Source: Acinetobacter nosocomialis
Lineage (GTDB): Bacteria; Pseudomonadota; Gammaproteobacteria; Pseudomonadales; Moraxellaceae
Assembly (NCBI GenBank): GCA_025736915.1
Contig: CP107049.1
Location: 2,604,001 to 2,668,000, forward strand
DNA: 64,000 bases
Direction of reading: 5' to 3'
This document shows positions 34,958 to 50,591 of the stretch, one piece after another; positions within the stretch are counted from its first letter, which is position 1; each line of letters begins with the position of its first letter. The notes beneath the pieces are model-generated. The model was not told where the DNA came from, did no database searches, and was given only the letters and a program-made list of their open reading frames with translations. The position numbers were made by a program, and so were the translations under genes.

Positions 34958-35479
34958 TTAGGCATTTTGCTTATCAGATACTTGTTCAAGCGTGTCTTGT
35001 TCTTTCTGCAATTGCTTAACAAGTGGCTCAAACATATTCTGATTATTTGCATTGAGTTTCATCAATGTCTTATGTGCATCCAGAACAGTTCTTAGCATCG
35101 CATTATGAGTAATGTGTTCATCCGTTAACGTTAAAGTGCAAACGCTAGGATCACCACAATAATTCAGAATGACAAAAACCTGCCCTAGCCCCATGCTGTT
35201 GGCTAAGGTTGTGATATCTGGATTGGTAGATAGCATCACAGCTTGAATATGATGAGTCTGTTTCAGTTTTAAACCTAGCTTGGCTAGGATACCTAATACA
35301 GTACTATCAATAAATGTTGTTTGGGTTAAATCAACGATTGCACCAACAACATTCTCTTGCTGTTCAATTCTGTTTAAAAGTTTGTCTAGACTTATACAAG
35401 AATGGGCTCGCACTTCACCAATAAGTTTGAAAATATGCGTTCCATTTAAGCTTGCATATTCAACATGACCTGTTGACAT
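34958..35479 (-). CDS. gigB: STAS-domain anti-anti-sigma factor GigB
   Basis: 173 residues from the ATG at 35479; a longer frame to 35539 adds a hydrophobic N terminus unlike STAS proteins. The STAS core (about 5-110) has GEVRAHSCISLDKLL, IVDLTQTTFIDSTVLGIL with the phosphorylatable Ser59 in the DS-T motif, and a helical charged C terminus. STAS proteins bind anti-sigma factors when unphosphorylated. Pairing with the PP2C phosphatase 100 bases upstream matches A. baumannii GigA/GigB, reported to control antibiotic and stress tolerance and to act on NPr of the nitrogen PTS. Confidence 0.87.
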   Translation of the reverse strand: MSTGHVEYASLNGTHIFKLIGEVRAHSCISLDKLLNRIEQQENVVGAIVDLTQTTFIDSTVLGILAKLGLKLKQTHHIQAVMLSTNPDITTLANSMGLGQVFVILNYCGDPSVCTLTLTDEHITHNAMLRTVLDAHKTLMKLNANNQNMFEPLVKQLQKEQDTLEQVSDKQNA

Positions 35480-35581
35480 ATAAATGCCATTTTCAGAGAA
35501 GGATAGAAAAATTATCACATAGTGCCATCTCAGACTCAAGAGTCCTTAAGTCGTATATTTTTTAATTTATTGATTTTTAAA

Positions 35582-36550
35582 TTAATTCATTCGACAAAGA
35601 CTAAAGATGGCAATGTCATCAGCAACATGATCAGGGGCTTGGAATGATTGATTTTGCAAATGTTGGACCAATTGTTGAAATTGATCATTCAATCCACCAT
35701 CAAATGGTTCTAGTGCTCCATCTGAACAAACAATGAAACGCGCATGACGATTTAATGTACAAACATGTTCTTCAACTTCCAATTCGTCAGTTAAGCCCAG
35801 AGGAAAGCTACTAGTCGTTAAAATTTTTGGAGGTTGATTAGGTTCAAAAATAATTGGAGGAGGGTAGTGTCCTGCACTAGACCAGCGAAGATTATGTGTT
35901 TCAAGATTTAAAATACCGACCACGATCGTAATATGTTTTTCAATATTCTCTTGAACGAGCATTCCATTTAATTTTTTAATCAACTGTCGGGGTGTTTTTG
36001 AACGGCCATGAAATGCAGCCATCCATGAAGTTAATAAACTGCTTGTGACACCGTGTCCAGATACATCGGCAAGATAAAATAAAACTTCTTTATCATTTAA
36101 TTTCCAATAATCATACCAGTCACCTGATAGATAAGCGGAAGGTTGAAAAAAAGTTTCAACTTCATAATTTAATAAATCAATAGGATTTGGTAATAATCGT
36201 TTTTGTAATTCTGCTGCCGAAGGTAAGTCACGACTATCTTGATTACGTTTATATTGAGCATCAATTCTTGTTAATGCTTTATTTAAATCTTGAGGTAACT
36301 GGTTCCATACCCATCCAGCAAGAGCACCTGCTTCCCATGCCTGAGCTAAAGCACTACCTTCATGTTCAAAAGCGATCACAATTGTAGGCAAACGCCATTT
36401 ATGAGTCAGGAAATCTTGTACATCTGCAATTGCAATAATTGTTGGGTCATATAAATCGAGATCATCTATGTGAATGACTTGTAAGTCTGGTAATGCATCC
36501 AGAGCTTGCTCTAATAAAGGGATAGAGCGGGTCGGTTTAATAAAATACAT
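35582..36550 (-). CDS. gigA: PP2C-type serine phosphatase GigA (RsbU/SpoIIE-like)
   Basis: 322 residues. An N-terminal region (about 1-105) looks like a degenerate receiver domain (IAIADVQDFLT, LPTIVIAFEHEGS). It is followed by a linker with DLPSAAELQKRLLP, the signature before RsbU-type phosphatases, and a PP2C core (about 130-320): SGDWYDYWKL, FYLADVSGHGVTSSLL, LRWSSAGHYPPPIIF, CSDGALEPFDGG and the late DDIAIFSL. All metal-binding Asp positions appear present. It should dephosphorylate GigB. The receiver-like domain seems to lack a clear phosphoacceptor context, so its input is unknown. Confidence 0.87.
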   Translation of the reverse strand: MYFIKPTRSIPLLEQALDALPDLQVIHIDDLDLYDPTIIAIADVQDFLTHKWRLPTIVIAFEHEGSALAQAWEAGALAGWVWNQLPQDLNKALTRIDAQYKRNQDSRDLPSAAELQKRLLPNPIDLLNYEVETFFQPSAYLSGDWYDYWKLNDKEVLFYLADVSGHGVTSSLLTSWMAAFHGRSKTPRQLIKKLNGMLVQENIEKHITIVVGILNLETHNLRWSSAGHYPPPIIFEPNQPPKILTTSSFPLGLTDELEVEEHVCTLNRHARFIVCSDGALEPFDGGLNDQFQQLVQHLQNQSFQAPDHVADDIAIFSLCRMN

Positions 36551-36665
36551 AGAAGATATGGTAGTCCTTTTACAAGATCACTTTATCCATCATAGAGGAT
36601 GTATGATCAAAATCAAGGTATTGCCTTTTTATATAAACAGCACAATACCCTGATTTCTTCTTTAA

Positions 36666-37565
36666 TTATTTTTTAGTTTTAGTATGACTATCGTCTGGAA
36701 CATCTTCAGATTCGTCATCATCAATGAAAGATACATCTGCTGAATTACCTTTTTTCTCAGCAATCTGGAATGCCTTACGTTGGAGATATAAATCGCGAAT
36801 CATCGCATATTGATCACCTTGTATCGTTTGATCCAAATCTAAATATTGAGCACGTGTATCAATGGCCTGTAACACATTGGTTGACCAGTAAAGACCATCT
36901 TGGTTATCCATAATGTACTTTTGTGGACGAGCCTGAGAATCTACAGCTAAGCCAATACCATCACGTAATGTGCTTGGTCCAAAGAAAGGCAACATCAAAA
37001 ATGGTCCAGAAGGAACGCCATAGTAACCAAGAGTGACACCAAAGCTTTCATCTTCAGGCGGAAGACCTAAGCGACTAGCAGGGTCAGCTAAACCTAAAGT
37101 TGTTAATGTGTTAACAGTAAATCGACCAAATGTCTTTGCTGCACGTCCAGGGCGTCCTTGAATTAACTGGTTAACAGCATTCCACGGCTCTCCAAGATTT
37201 TTGCGGAACTGGCGATAAGAGCCACGCACATCTTCTGGAGTTTTCTCATTATATTGAACTGCAACGGGGCGAAGAATATTGCGGTCTAACATGTCATTAA
37301 AAGAATAAATCGGACGGTTTAATGACTGTAATGGGTCTTTTACTGTATCCGGTTGAGCGGCATTTGCATTGATTTTTAAATCTTTAGCTTTTAGACCTTT
37401 CAAATCTTTAATAATTTGTGAACGGGGGCGGCCCTGCTGAGCCTCTGTAGAAGTAGCATCTTCCGAACTAGCGGCAGATTCTTCAGTAAGATTTTCCTGA
37501 GCGTGTGCTGAGGTATAAAGACCCACAGTTAATAAGCTCGATAATAGTAAATTAGAATAATTCAT
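36666..37565 (-). CDS. mlaA: MlaA/VacJ-family outer-membrane phospholipid-asymmetry protein, no lipobox
   Basis: 299 residues. The MlaA core begins near residue 75: DPLQSLNRPIYSFNDMLDRN, then GEPWNAVNQLIQGRPGRA, FTVNTLTTLGLADPAS and GYYGVPSGPFLMLPFFGPST. MlaA extracts misplaced phospholipids from the outer leaflet and passes them to MlaC. The N terminus is a cleavable signal ending in SAHAQEN, followed by an acidic low-complexity stretch. I see no cysteine in the protein, so it is not a classical lipoprotein as in E. coli. The C terminus is acidic (DDDESEDVPDDS). mlaFEDCB is not in the window. Confidence 0.9.
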   Translation of the reverse strand: MNYSNLLLSSLLTVGLYTSAHAQENLTEESAASSEDATSTEAQQGRPRSQIIKDLKGLKAKDLKINANAAQPDTVKDPLQSLNRPIYSFNDMLDRNILRPVAVQYNEKTPEDVRGSYRQFRKNLGEPWNAVNQLIQGRPGRAAKTFGRFTVNTLTTLGLADPASRLGLPPEDESFGVTLGYYGVPSGPFLMLPFFGPSTLRDGIGLAVDSQARPQKYIMDNQDGLYWSTNVLQAIDTRAQYLDLDQTIQGDQYAMIRDLYLQRKAFQIAEKKGNSADVSFIDDDESEDVPDDSHTKTKK

Positions 37566-37734
37566 ATAATTCCTTAACCGCTAGCCAGGCTCTGTTCAAT
37601 ATGCAGTTGGATAGAGATATATTTTAATACAGAAGCGATAAGCTATTATCAATGTAAAATTGGTCAAATAATATAGAAAAATAACTAAAAAGCCTAAAAA
37701 GTGACCGGTTGAATAATAAAATATGAGAAAGGGC
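37566..37734. other. Intergenic region upstream of the rRNA operon
   Basis: AT-rich, with no gene seen. It lies between the mlaA start (minus) and rRNA promoter P1. The A/T-rich bases directly before P1 could act as an UP element. Confidence 0.4.
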
Positions 37735-37762
37735 TTGCAACTGGATCTTAATGGTCTATAAT
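37735..37762 (+). promoter_or_regulatory. rRNA operon promoter P1
   Basis: TTGCAA (37735-37740) and TATAAT (37757-37762) are spaced by 16 bases, a near-consensus sigma-70 promoter about 375 bases before 16S. Confidence 0.8.
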
Positions 37763-37897
37763 GCACATCCATCGGCGGTGATGCAGATAGAAACTTGTTG
37801 AAAAACAGTTACTTGTGATTAAGTTGGTTACTTTAAGTGATGAATTTGATGATAAGGTGGTTTGGAAAATAAGTTTTAAAAATATCGAAATTACCTG

Positions 37898-37925
37898 TTG
37901 ACTTTTAAGAGATTAAGAGTAATAT
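37898..37925 (+). promoter_or_regulatory. rRNA operon promoter P2
   Basis: TTGACT (37898-37903) and TAATAT (37920-37925) are spaced by 16 bases, followed by a GC-rich discriminator (GCCGACC). Tandem promoters are usual for rRNA operons. Confidence 0.65.
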
Positions 37926-38136
37926 AGCCGACCTAGCTTGCTGGTGACGAACCAGGAAGAAGATCATTAAGAGAATTGAAGAACAACTTGTGTGGATTTT
38001 TACTGATTGATTAATCGAAATAATTTTCATTGATTGATTGGTTTAAATTACTCGAAGTTTATTTGAGCGAAATTTAAGTCAGTAATTGATGAGCCAGAAT
38101 TGGTACCTTGTCTTTAAATAAGGTACAAAATGATTT
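37926..38136 (+). other. rRNA leader with the 5' strand of the 16S processing stem
   Basis: TGAAGAACAACTTG (37977-37990) and TGTGGATT (37991-37998) are complementary, with a single one-base bulge, to 39698-39720 just after 16S. This gives the long stem cut by RNase III. TGTCTTTAAATA at 38109-38120 resembles boxA, but it also lies in the loop of a local GTACCTT/AAGGTAC hairpin. Confidence 0.7.
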
Positions 38137-39674
<1,538 letters not shown>

Positions 39675-39733
39675 ACGAAAGATTGACGATTGGTAAGAAT
39701 CCACAACAAGTTGTTCTTCATAGATGTATCTGA

Positions 39734-39810
<77 letters not shown>

Positions 39811-39865
39811 TGACTTTGACTGGTTGAAGTTATAGATAAAAGATACATAACTGATGATGTAAGCT

Positions 39866-39941
39866 GGGGACTTAGCTTAGTTGGTAGAGCGCCTGCTTTG
39901 CACGCAGGAGGTCAGGAGTTCGACTCTCCTAGTCTCCACCA
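39866..39941 (+). tRNA. tRNA-Ala (anticodon TGC)
   Basis: 76 bases with the acceptor arms GGGGACT and AGTCTCC (one wobble pair), anticodon TGC at 39899-39901 in CTTTGCACG, T-arm AGGAGTTCGACTCTCCT and an encoded CCA. Second spacer tRNA. Confidence 0.98.
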
Positions 39942-40292
39942 GAACTTAAGATAAGTTCGGATTACAGAAATTAGTAAATAGAGATTTCGGTCTTGGTTTA
40001 TTAACTTCTGTGATTTAAGTATCACGGTATTAAGCATGACCTGACGAAGGCGTGTTTACTCATTAACAGATTGGCAAAATTGAGTCTGAAATAAATTGTT
40101 CACTCAAGAGTTTAGGTTAAGCAATTAATCTAGATGAATTGAGAACTAGCAAATTAACTGAATCAAGCGTTTTGGTATATGAATTTAGATTGAAGCTGTA
40201 CAGTGTTTAAGTACACAGACAACAGATAGTAGCGATGAAGAATCGCACGGACAACACTCACTTGTAGGTGTTGACGACTGTTTGGGGTTGTA
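39942..40292 (+). other. Spacer between tRNA-Ala and 23S
   Basis: No gene is seen. The last part, about 40274-40300, is complementary with a few mismatches to about 43178-43204 after 23S (the core pair is TATAGTCAAG with CTTGACTATA), forming the 23S processing stem. Confidence 0.7.
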
Positions 40293-43187
<2,895 letters not shown>

Positions 43188-43364
43188 AACACCCAAGCAG
43201 TTGTATATAAAGCATCAATCGATTCATAAATCTACAAAGAAACTTGATTTAGTTATTCCACTAGATAAAATGAACAAGTTCAGATTCAATCAGCCCAATC
43301 TGTAAAGATTTGGAAAACGCTTCGGCAAACAATAAGACCAAAGCAAGTATCCATAAACAGTTGT

Positions 43365-43479
43365 GCTGGCGACCATAGCAAGAGTGAACCACCTGATCCC
43401 TTCCCGAACTCAGAAGTGAAACCTCTTAGCGCTGATGGTAGTGTGGGGTTACCCATGTGAGAGTAAGTCATCGCCAGCT
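43365..43479 (+). rRNA. rrf: 5S ribosomal RNA
   Basis: About 115 bases, bounded by the terminal helix GCTGGCGA/TCGCCAGC. The internal block CCGAACTCAGAAGTGAAAC is the conserved loop region of 5S. Confidence 0.96.
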
Positions 43480-43490
43480 CATTATTCAAA

Positions 43491-43524
43491 CACCCCAATC
43501 TCAAAAGAGATTGGGGTGTTTTTT
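43491..43524 (+). terminator. Terminator of the rRNA operon
   Basis: The 12-bp perfect arms CACCCCAATCTC (43491-43502) and GAGATTGGGGTG (43507-43518) flank the loop AAAA, followed by six T. Confidence 0.95.
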
Positions 43525-43744
43525 ATGCGGTATAAAGTCAAGCTTAATCCATTAAATAATAAATCTTTCCGATAACTAAAATAGATTATTAGACGCAGCT
43601 CGAAATAACTTTAATATTATTTTAGAGGAATAAATTACTATTTTTCTCATGAAATGCGGAGTCAATATATAGGAGAAACCATTACTATATGCTATAAATA
43701 GCAAATAGGCATGATTTTTGCTTGTTTTTTGGAAAGAGAAATAT

Positions 43745-45193
43745 ATGAAATTATCTGTTGGATTGAAAGTTGCGAATTCTCTATCGTTAACGCCTCAATT
43801 GCAGCAGGCAATCCGATTACTGCAGCTTTCAAGTTTAGAATTAGAGCAAGAAATTCAGATTCAATTAGATAGTAATCCATTACTTGAAAAAGTGGAAGAT
43901 GAATCACTAGTAGAAAGTTTATCCACTTTAGAAAAAAAAGAAGCAGATGATCTTACGACAGAGTTAAATGCAAACCATTTACCAGATGACTTGCCTGTGG
44001 ATACTGAATGGGATGATATTTATACCCATCAGTCTACAGCTTTAGCTACCCCTGAATTTGAAGAGCGCGAGGATAACCGCCAAGTTCAGATGACACTTAA
44101 AGAGCATATGTTAGAACAAGTCAACTTACTGCACTTTTCAAAAATAGATCAGTTGATTGCTTATTGTATTGTGGATGCGTTAGACGATAAGGGTTTTTTA
44201 GATGCTGAGGTAGAAGAGATTATCTTAGCTGTACAACATTTATTAAATGACATGGATGTTGAGGAAGAAGTCGAGGAAGATGAAGTCTTAGTTGTTTTAA
44301 AGCATATTCAACGCCTTGATCCAATTGGTATTGGAGCTCGTAACCTTGCTGAGTGCTTAAAAGTTCAGTTAGAGTTTTTGCCTAAAGAAACCGAATATCT
44401 AAAAGAAGCTAAAAATCTACTTCAATATTATGAATTATTGATTGCGAATGATCTCAATAAATTATTAAAGCAAACAGGTCTTTCTAAAGATCAGTTAAAG
44501 TTTGCAGTTGATTTACTAAAGACATTAAAGCCTTATCCAGGTATGGATTTTGAAAAGCAAGAATCAGAATATCAAATTCCTGATGTAGTAGTTGCTAAGA
44601 AGGATTTACATTGGCAAGTCCAGTTAAATCCTGATGTTATGCCAAAACTAAGAATTAATTCTTTTTATTCGAGTATGATTCGTAGAGCTGATCAGAGTGA
44701 TGATAATTTATATCTGCGTAATCAGATGCTTGAAGCCAAGAATTTTATAAAGAGTATTGATGAGCGACATAAAACTTTATTAAAAGTCGCTACTTGTATT
44801 GTTGAGCATCAAAAAGCATTTCTTGAAATAGGTCCTGAAGCAATGAAGCCGTTAGTACTAAGGGATGTTGCTGAAGAAGTGGAGTTGCATGAGTCTACAG
44901 TTTCTCGGGTTACAACAAATAAATACATGCTGACCCCACGAGGACTTTTTGAGTTGAAATATTTCTTTTCTAGTCATGTTGGAACAACAGCTGGAGGGGA
45001 GGCTTCCTCTACTGCAATTCGGGCTATGATTAAAAAGTTAGTTTCTAATGAAAATCCACGTAAACCGTTGTCTGATAATGCAATTGCTAATTTATTAAAA
45101 GATGAAGGGATAGAAGTAGCGAGAAGGACTGTAGCAAAATATCGTGAATCGTTACATATTCCGTCGTCATCCGAAAGAAAAGTCTTGATCTAA
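43745..45193 (+). CDS. rpoN: RNA polymerase sigma-54 factor
   Basis: 482 residues from ATG 43745 (MKLSVGLKVANSLSLTPQLQQ), with GGAAAGAGA upstream; in-frame codons from 43718 are not conserved. Region I is the Gln/Leu-rich activator-binding part at about 1-50 and region II is acidic (about 55-105 and near 165-180). Region III has the core-binding and DNA-binding segments, including LRDVAEEVELHESTVSRVTTNKYM. The RpoN box is ARRTVAKYRES near the C terminus. It directs RNA polymerase to -24/-12 promoters with enhancer-binding activators. hpf follows; ptsN, the usual next gene, does not. Confidence 0.97.
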   Translation: MKLSVGLKVANSLSLTPQLQQAIRLLQLSSLELEQEIQIQLDSNPLLEKVEDESLVESLSTLEKKEADDLTTELNANHLPDDLPVDTEWDDIYTHQSTALATPEFEEREDNRQVQMTLKEHMLEQVNLLHFSKIDQLIAYCIVDALDDKGFLDAEVEEIILAVQHLLNDMDVEEEVEEDEVLVVLKHIQRLDPIGIGARNLAECLKVQLEFLPKETEYLKEAKNLLQYYELLIANDLNKLLKQTGLSKDQLKFAVDLLKTLKPYPGMDFEKQESEYQIPDVVVAKKDLHWQVQLNPDVMPKLRINSFYSSMIRRADQSDDNLYLRNQMLEAKNFIKSIDERHKTLLKVATCIVEHQKAFLEIGPEAMKPLVLRDVAEEVELHESTVSRVTTNKYMLTPRGLFELKYFFSSHVGTTAGGEASSTAIRAMIKKLVSNENPRKPLSDNAIANLLKDEGIEVARRTVAKYRESLHIPSSSERKVLI

Positions 45194-45362
45194 ATTTTGA
45201 AGTATGACTATTCTAGATATTCATTATGACGAAATAATGAAATTTCAATTTCACCAAGAGGAGTAGCTAAAATGATTTAATTGTCCCAAATCATCTTTTT
45301 TAGATTGCATTAAATCGTTTTAGTTCTTCTTTATATAACCCAAAAAGGTGAGGGATAGAATT

Positions 45363-45701
45363 ATGCAAATAACGATTCGTGGACATCATTTAGCAATTAC
45401 ACCAGCTATAGAAGAAAATATTAAAGCAAAATTTAATCAGTTAACGAAACATCTTGATCAGGTGAATAGTATGCAGATTAAATTAACGAAAGATCATCAG
45501 ATTGATAAGCGCTCGCATAAAGGTAGCTCTAATCATGTGGCTGAAGCGATAGTCCGGTTACCTGGAATTGAGCTATTTGCTCAAGCAACAGCAGATGATA
45601 TGTATACTTCAATTAAAAAACTGACTGAAAAATTAAAAAAACAATTGTTAAAATATCGAAAAATGCAATGTACGTATTCACAAGTTGCTGTTTCTATTTA
45701 A
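45363..45701 (+). CDS. hpf: Ribosome hibernation promoting factor (short HPF)
   Basis: 112 residues from ATG 45363 with the Shine-Dalgarno GAGGGA; five earlier in-frame codons are ignored. The fold MQITIRGHHLAITPAIEEN, the basic middle KLTKDHQIDKRSHKGSSNHVAEA and the C-terminal basic helix KKLTEKLKKQLLKYR match short HPF/YhbH. It promotes 100S ribosome dimers in stationary phase, usually with RMF. It stands after rpoN, the widespread order, and ends at a terminator. Confidence 0.93.
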   Translation: MQITIRGHHLAITPAIEENIKAKFNQLTKHLDQVNSMQIKLTKDHQIDKRSHKGSSNHVAEAIVRLPGIELFAQATADDMYTSIKKLTEKLKKQLLKYRKMQCTYSQVAVSI

Positions 45702-45720
45702 TAAGTTTTTAATAATTGTG

Positions 45721-45747
45721 AGAGGCTTGAAATATAGCCTCTTTTTT
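45721..45747 (+). terminator. Intrinsic terminator after hpf
   Basis: AGAGGCT (45721-45727) and AGCCTCT (45736-45742) flank an 8-base loop, followed by a T-run. Confidence 0.85.
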
Positions 45748-45839
45748 ATTGATAAAATATAAACACGTACTGAATTCTTTGAAAAAGTTATAGTAAAATA
45801 CTTCGTTTTACACCGTAGGTTGTGCCAGAGGTCTTTGCA

Positions 45840-46091
45840 ATGAATAGTGAACAGCTCACTCAAATTTTAAAAGAAGCTTTTCCTGATGCGGAAGTAGCGG
45901 TGAGCGGACAGGCTGGAAAATTTGACCTCCGTATTGTGGATGATCAATTTGAAGGTAAGCGTACTGTTGCCCGTCAACAAGCAGTTTATGCACCATTAAA
46001 TACTTATATTGCAAGTGGCGAAGTCCATGCCGTAACAATTCGTGCGATGACCAAAGATGAATGGCGCAAAGCAAGCCTTTTCGGAGCTTAA
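45840..46091 (+). CDS. ibaG: BolA-family acid-stress/iron-sulfur protein IbaG
   Basis: 83 residues, against 84 in E. coli IbaG (YrbA). The start MNSEQLTQILKEAFPDAEV at 45840 has AGAGG upstream. The BolA signature region is YAPLNTYIASGEVHAVTIRAMTKDEW. BolA proteins pair with monothiol glutaredoxins to handle iron-sulfur clusters. murA follows after six bases, as in many gammaproteobacteria, so they are co-transcribed. Confidence 0.9.
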   Translation: MNSEQLTQILKEAFPDAEVAVSGQAGKFDLRIVDDQFEGKRTVARQQAVYAPLNTYIASGEVHAVTIRAMTKDEWRKASLFGA

Positions 46092-48037
<1,946 letters not shown>

Positions 48038-48081
48038 AAGTAATTTCCTATCATGCTTTTGCGATAGTTGTAGATATGATG

Positions 48082-48135
48082 CCCACAAGGCCTTAGAAAA
48101 AGAGTAAACTTGGTTTTTCTTTTTCGCCTTGTGGG
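48082..48135 (+). promoter_or_regulatory. Two-part hairpin between hisG and hisD next to the hisD start
   Basis: CCCACAAGGC (48082-48091) pairs perfectly with GCCTTGTGGG (48126-48135). Inside it AGAAAAA (48095-48101) pairs with TTTTTCT (48114-48120). The right arm ends seven bases before the hisD ATG and covers the only GTGGG that could act as a Shine-Dalgarno. No T-run follows, so it is not a standard terminator. A translational control role is inference. Confidence 0.5.
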
Positions 48136-48142
48136 TAAATTG

Positions 48143-49432
48143 ATGCGACGTTTATCGACTCAAGATCATAACTTCAAACAGGTTTTTGCAGAGCTTTTGG
48201 CTTTTGAAACTGTTAATGATCCTAATTTAGTTCAAACAGTAGATCAAATTATTGCTGATGTTCGTCAGTATGGTGATGATCATGTTTTAAAACTTACTCA
48301 ACAGTTCGATCGACATCCAGCGCATCAATTTTCCGATCTAGAATTGTCTCAACAACAACTTAAAGCTGCGTTTGATGGCTTAAATCAAGAGATTCGTGAA
48401 GCCTTGCAACTTGCGGCTGATCGTATTCGTACATTTCATGAGGCTCAGAAACAAGATAGCTGGACTTATGTAGATGATTTGGGTAATACGCTTGGACAAA
48501 AAGTGACTCCACTTGACCGTGTTGGTATATATGTACCTGGTGGTCTTGCCTCTTATCCATCATCTGTACTCATGAATGCAGTACCAGCACATGTGGCAGG
48601 TGTACCTGAAATCATTATGGTGGTACCTGCACCAAATGGTGAATTAAATCCATTAGTTCTTGCAGCAGCTTATCTTGCTGGAGTTAGCCGAGTGTTTACT
48701 ATTGGTGGGGCACAAGCTGTTGCAGCTCTAGCTTATGGCACTCAAACTGTTCCACGTGTAGATAAAATCACTGGTCCTGGAAACCGATTTGTAGCAGCAG
48801 CTAAACGTGCTGTATTTGGTCAGGTCGGTATTGACATGATTGCAGGGCCTTCTGAAATTTTAGTGTATGCAGAAGGAGTGAATAATGCTGAGTGGTTGGC
48901 AATGGATGTATTATCTCAAGCTGAACATGACACAGTCGCTCAAGCCATTTTTATTACTCCAGATGAAGCTTTGTTAGAAGCTGTAGAGTCTGCAATTGAA
49001 AAACATTTAAGTGAATTGCCAAAAGCTGATATTGCACGTACATCGATTGAAAATCGTGGGGCTTTAGTTTTAGTAAAAGACCGAGCAGAAGCAGTTGATT
49101 TGATTAATCAGGTTGCACCAGAGCATTTGGAATTGTGTCTTGATGATGCCGAAGCAATGAGTCAAGACATTCGTCATGCAGGGGCAATCTTCATGGGACG
49201 TTATACACCTGAAGCAATTGGTGATTACTGTGCTGGGCCAAACCACGTATTGCCAACATCTGGCACAGCTCGTTTCTCGTCACCACTGGGTGTATATGAT
49301 TTTCAAAAGCGCTCTAGCTTGATCATGTGCTCAAAAGAGGGTGTAAAAACATTAGCTAAAACTGCTGATGTACTTGCTGTTCAAGAAAATCTTGATGCTC
49401 ATGCACGCTCGGCTCGTTATCGTTATCAATAA
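48143..49432 (+). CDS. hisD: Histidinol dehydrogenase
   Basis: 429 residues from ATG 48143, against 434 in E. coli. The conserved blocks are [63 protein letters not shown], the zinc-binding/catalytic [18 protein letters not shown] (catalytic Glu and His) and [27 protein letters not shown]. It oxidises histidinol to histidine in two NAD-linked steps. In-frame TTG codons upstream lie within the hairpin and are less likely starts. An attenuator-like hairpin separates it from hisC. Confidence 0.95.
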   Translation: MRRLSTQDHNFKQVFAELLAFETVNDPNLVQTVDQIIADVRQYGDDHVLKLTQQFDRHPAHQFSDLELSQQQLKAAFDGLNQEIREALQLAADRIRTFHEAQKQDSWTYVDDLGNTLGQKVTPLDRVGIYVPGGLASYPSSVLMNAVPAHVAGVPEIIMVVPAPNGELNPLVLAAAYLAGVSRVFTIGGAQAVAALAYGTQTVPRVDKITGPGNRFVAAAKRAVFGQVGIDMIAGPSEILVYAEGVNNAEWLAMDVLSQAEHDTVAQAIFITPDEALLEAVESAIEKHLSELPKADIARTSIENRGALVLVKDRAEAVDLINQVAPEHLELCLDDAEAMSQDIRHAGAIFMGRYTPEAIGDYCAGPNHVLPTSGTARFSSPLGVYDFQKRSSLIMCSKEGVKTLAKTADVLAVQENLDAHARSARYRYQ

Positions 49433-49466
49433 GCTTTAAGCCTTGCAGATTTTTTAATGATTATTC

Positions 49467-49491
49467 AGGGCTGACTTTTCAGCCCTTTTTT
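49467..49491 (+). terminator. Terminator-like attenuator between hisD and hisC
   Basis: AGGGCTGA (49467-49474) and TCAGCCCT (49479-49486) form a perfect 8-bp stem with the loop CTTT, followed by six T. hisC starts 12 bases later with no room for a promoter between, so hisC must be read through it. Confidence 0.75.
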
Positions 49492-49502
49492 GAGATAAGA
49501 CT

Positions 49503-50588
49503 ATGACTGTATCTACAGCACAAATGCGTTTTTGGAGCCCTGAGGTTCGTGAGTTAGAGCCTTATGTGCCAGGTGAACAACCTAAAATCCAAAATTTATT
49601 AAAGTTAAATACCAATGAAAATCCGTATCCACCATCACCAAAAGTAGTAGACGCAGTTCAAGCTGTGCTACATGGTCAAGCTGATGCTTTGCGTCTATAT
49701 CCAGATCCGGATGCGACAGCATTAAAGCAAGCAATTGCAAAACAACAAAATATTGATGTATCTCAAGTTTTTGTGGGTAATGGTTCTGATGAGGTGCTTG
49801 CTCATATCTTTAAAGCATTTTTCCTTCAAGATGAGCCAATTCTGTATCCAGACATCACTTATAGTTTTTATCCAGTTTATAGCCAGTTTTTTGGAACAAA
49901 AACAAAAGAAATTCCACTTAATGAGAATTTCGAGATTGATGTCAAAGATTATGCACAATCCAATGGTGGCGTGATTATTACTAATCCTAATGCACCAACC
50001 AGTATTGCGCTCAGCTTGGCAGAGATTGAACAAGTACTACAAGACAATCCAAACCGTGTGGTTGTGATTGACGAAGCTTATGTTGATTTCGGTGCTGAGT
50101 CAGCTGTAAGTTTGATAAACCGTTATGAAAATCTTGTGGTGTGCCAAACAACTTCAAAGTCTCGTTCTTTGGCTGGTTTACGCGTTGGATTTGCGATTGC
50201 TCAGTCGCATTTGATTGCGGCACTTGAAGCGGTAAAAAATAGTTTTAATTCATATCCAATTGATCGCTTCGCTATTGCAGCAGCTGTTGCTTCTTTTGAA
50301 GATCAAGCTTATTTTGAAGAGCAGTGTCAAAAAGTTATTACAAGTCGAGAAAAACTGGTTAGTGATTTAACTGAACTTGGCTTTAATGTTTTGCCATCAA
50401 AAGCGAATTTTATTTTTGCTTCACATTCGCAATATGATGCTGCGCAATTAGCCCAGAAGTTGCGTGAGCAGGGCATTATTGTCCGTTATTTCAATAAGCC
50501 TCGCATTAATCAGTTTTTACGTATCACGGTTGGAACTGATGAGCAAAATGCACGTTTAGTTCAAACTTTGAAGCAAGATATTCTTTAA
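49503..50588 (+). CDS. hisC: Histidinol-phosphate aminotransferase
   Basis: 361 residues of class II aminotransferases. [15 protein letters not shown] is the substrate loop, [15 protein letters not shown] the cofactor phosphate region, [12 protein letters not shown] carries the Asp and Tyr that contact PLP, and Lys219 in [16 protein letters not shown] is the Schiff-base lysine. The C-terminal Arg region is [15 protein letters not shown]. It transaminates imidazole-acetol phosphate with glutamate. The Shine-Dalgarno GAGATAAG follows directly after the attenuator hairpin. Confidence 0.95.
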   Translation: MTVSTAQMRFWSPEVRELEPYVPGEQPKIQNLLKLNTNENPYPPSPKVVDAVQAVLHGQADALRLYPDPDATALKQAIAKQQNIDVSQVFVGNGSDEVLAHIFKAFFLQDEPILYPDITYSFYPVYSQFFGTKTKEIPLNENFEIDVKDYAQSNGGVIITNPNAPTSIALSLAEIEQVLQDNPNRVVVIDEAYVDFGAESAVSLINRYENLVVCQTTSKSRSLAGLRVGFAIAQSHLIAALEAVKNSFNSYPIDRFAIAAAVASFEDQAYFEEQCQKVITSREKLVSDLTELGFNVLPSKANFIFASHSQYDAAQLAQKLREQGIIVRYFNKPRINQFLRITVGTDEQNARLVQTLKQDIL

Positions 50589-50591
50589 AAT

